From assembly GCA_938016265.1 (NCBI GenBank), contig CALLWB010000086.1, forward strand, positions 1 through 64,000: 64,000 bases of DNA, written 5' to 3'. A model generated the notes under the pieces. The model had not been told where the DNA came from. It ran no database searches and was given only the letters and a program-made list of their open reading frames with translations. Below are positions 63,237 through 64,000 of the stretch, piece by piece (position 1 is the stretch's first letter; the number at the start of each line of letters is the position of its first letter). Made by a program: the position numbers and the translations under genes. Source of the DNA: an uncultured Saprospiraceae bacterium (GTDB lineage Bacteria > Bacteroidota > Bacteroidia > Chitinophagales > Saprospiraceae).

Positions 63237-63938
63237 TTATTCCTTCTTGCCCACCTTAAATTTAGGTACGAAATGATTAAGATATAAAATCATACCGGCG
63301 TAGGTCAAGATAAGCGTCGGCACACTAGAATTGAACCCGATGTCAAACTCTGGGATATTAAACCAATCTCTGAATGAAGTTGTTGCAATGGTCAGCATAA
63401 AGAGAATACCAAAGACAAATAACCCAATAATAGAGGCTTTATTTTTTGCGGTACGGTGAATTCCATTTTTGACTTCTTGCTGGAAAAAATACCAAAGAAG
63501 TGCCATGGAAAAAATAGCTTCAATTCCTATGGCCATATAAACATTGGACGCATAAAGTCCTAATCCAATTTCCTGGCTGTGCGCTCCAAAAAGATGGTGT
63601 GGATGACCGGAAAAGAAATCCAGCACAAAATGCCCAAGCACCAAAGCAGAACCGATCAAACCAATTTTTGTGTCTTTAAAGGCAAGTTTTCCAATTACAA
63701 ATATGACACCCAACCAAAAGAATAGAGGAATTAAATCGTGGCTGTACAGCATATCAACCACCATATTATTCAACGTGGTATCGAATACATCCCTTGGTCC
63801 CGTGGGCTCTAAACCCAAGTAATGTAGCGTAAACCACAATAAATCCTGCAACTGAGAAGCAAACAAAAAATACAACAAGGTACCTTTTGGAAATTTTTGG
63901 TAGGCGACTAATGCGGTGGTGTAATGTCCTGCTAACAT
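63237..63938 (-). CDS. Integral membrane protein, metal-dependent-hydrolase-like
   Basis: 233 residues with about six hydrophobic segments. The start LAGHYTTALVAYQKF and the motifs SHDLIPLFFW and LGHFVLDFFSGHPHHLFG place His and Asp residues as in the membrane-bound putative metal-dependent hydrolases related to YdjM; the overall fit is moderate. Function is unknown; such proteins are often annotated from the conserved His/Asp pattern only. No other gene shares its transcription unit. A possible -7 element (TATTTTTG on the minus strand, 63976-63969) lies 31 bp upstream; its -33 partner would fall at the window edge. Confidence 0.8.
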   Translation of the reverse strand: MLAGHYTTALVAYQKFPKGTLLYFLFASQLQDLLWFTLHYLGLEPTGPRDVFDTTLNNMVVDMLYSHDLIPLFFWLGVIFVIGKLAFKDTKIGLIGSALVLGHFVLDFFSGHPHHLFGAHSQEIGLGLYASNVYMAIGIEAIFSMALLWYFFQQEVKNGIHRTAKNKASIIGLFVFGILFMLTIATTSFRDWFNIPEFDIGFNSSVPTLILTYAGMILYLNHFVPKFKVGKKE

Positions 63939-64000
63939 GATTATTATAAGTTAATGGAGTAATGAATTCAAAAATAATTGCTATTTTTGCTTTAAATAAT

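Noticed and set aside
1-64000. tRNA, rRNA, riboswitch, integrase, transposase or phage genes
   Set aside because: I looked through the gaps and found no cloverleaf-like or conserved RNA sequence and no mobile-element protein motifs. Small RNAs cannot be excluded by eye.

Overview
The window looks like a chromosomal segment of a Bacteroidota bacterium, probably a Saprospiria/Lewinella-type marine or environmental lineage (inference). The signs are an AT-rich sequence, candidate promoters of the Bacteroidota type (TTTG near -33, TAnnTTTG near -7), a type IX secretion (T9SS) C-terminal sorting domain on one protein, several lipoproteins, and giant secreted proteins built from CotH kinase, lamin-tail, PKD and cadherin-like modules. 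I saw no tRNA, rRNA, CRISPR array, phage or insertion sequence.

Positions 1-37033 are almost entirely minus-strand coding sequence for giant exported proteins. In transcript order there are four paralogues, called here giants A (37033-28100, 2977 aa), B (28087-21929, 2052 aa), C (21918-14224, 2564 aa) and D (14195-5295, 2966 aa), separated by only 10-28 bp. After a 197-bp gap come a small TPR protein and a purple-acid-phosphatase-like metallophosphoesterase that runs off the left edge and carries a long array of the same cadherin-like repeat. Giants A-D share one order: CotH kinase, lamin-tail domains, PKD, an array of about 99-residue repeats, PKD, three PKD/Ig-like repeats, one more repeat, and a C-terminal module of about 235 residues with a dockerin-like EF-hand and the ending I/V-P-K. 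The arrays follow a rule: type A repeats (Cys-x7-Cys) alternate with type B repeats (Cys-x9-Cys), always starting and ending with type A.

Positions 37482-49471 hold ordinary cell genes: a lipoprotein, an NqrM-like small membrane protein, mazG, another lipoprotein, an ApbE flavin transferase, an exported TPR-CHAT protein, an acidic secreted protein, a possible small plus-strand gene, a sodium symporter resembling the animal high-affinity choline transporter, and a DKNYY protein. Short dispersed repeats lie in several gaps.

Positions 49938-63938 hold an unrecognised 405-aa protein convergent with an aldonolactone-oxidase-like flavoprotein, a Cys/Met-metabolism PLP enzyme, a Fibrobacter-paralogous-domain protein, an ArsR-SRPBCC operon with a clear palindromic operator over its promoter, an esterase/EF-hand/SGNH fusion that reuses the C-terminal module of the giants, an FG-GAP protein with a T9SS signal, an internally deleted DUF418 pseudogene, and a membrane protein of the metal-dependent-hydrolase type.

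The most interesting part is the giant-protein cluster. It is a set of four predicted extracellular kinases next to a secreted phosphatase, all carrying disulfide-bearing repeat stalks, and the four kinases ending in an uncharacterised calcium-binding terminal module instead of a recognisable T9SS signal.
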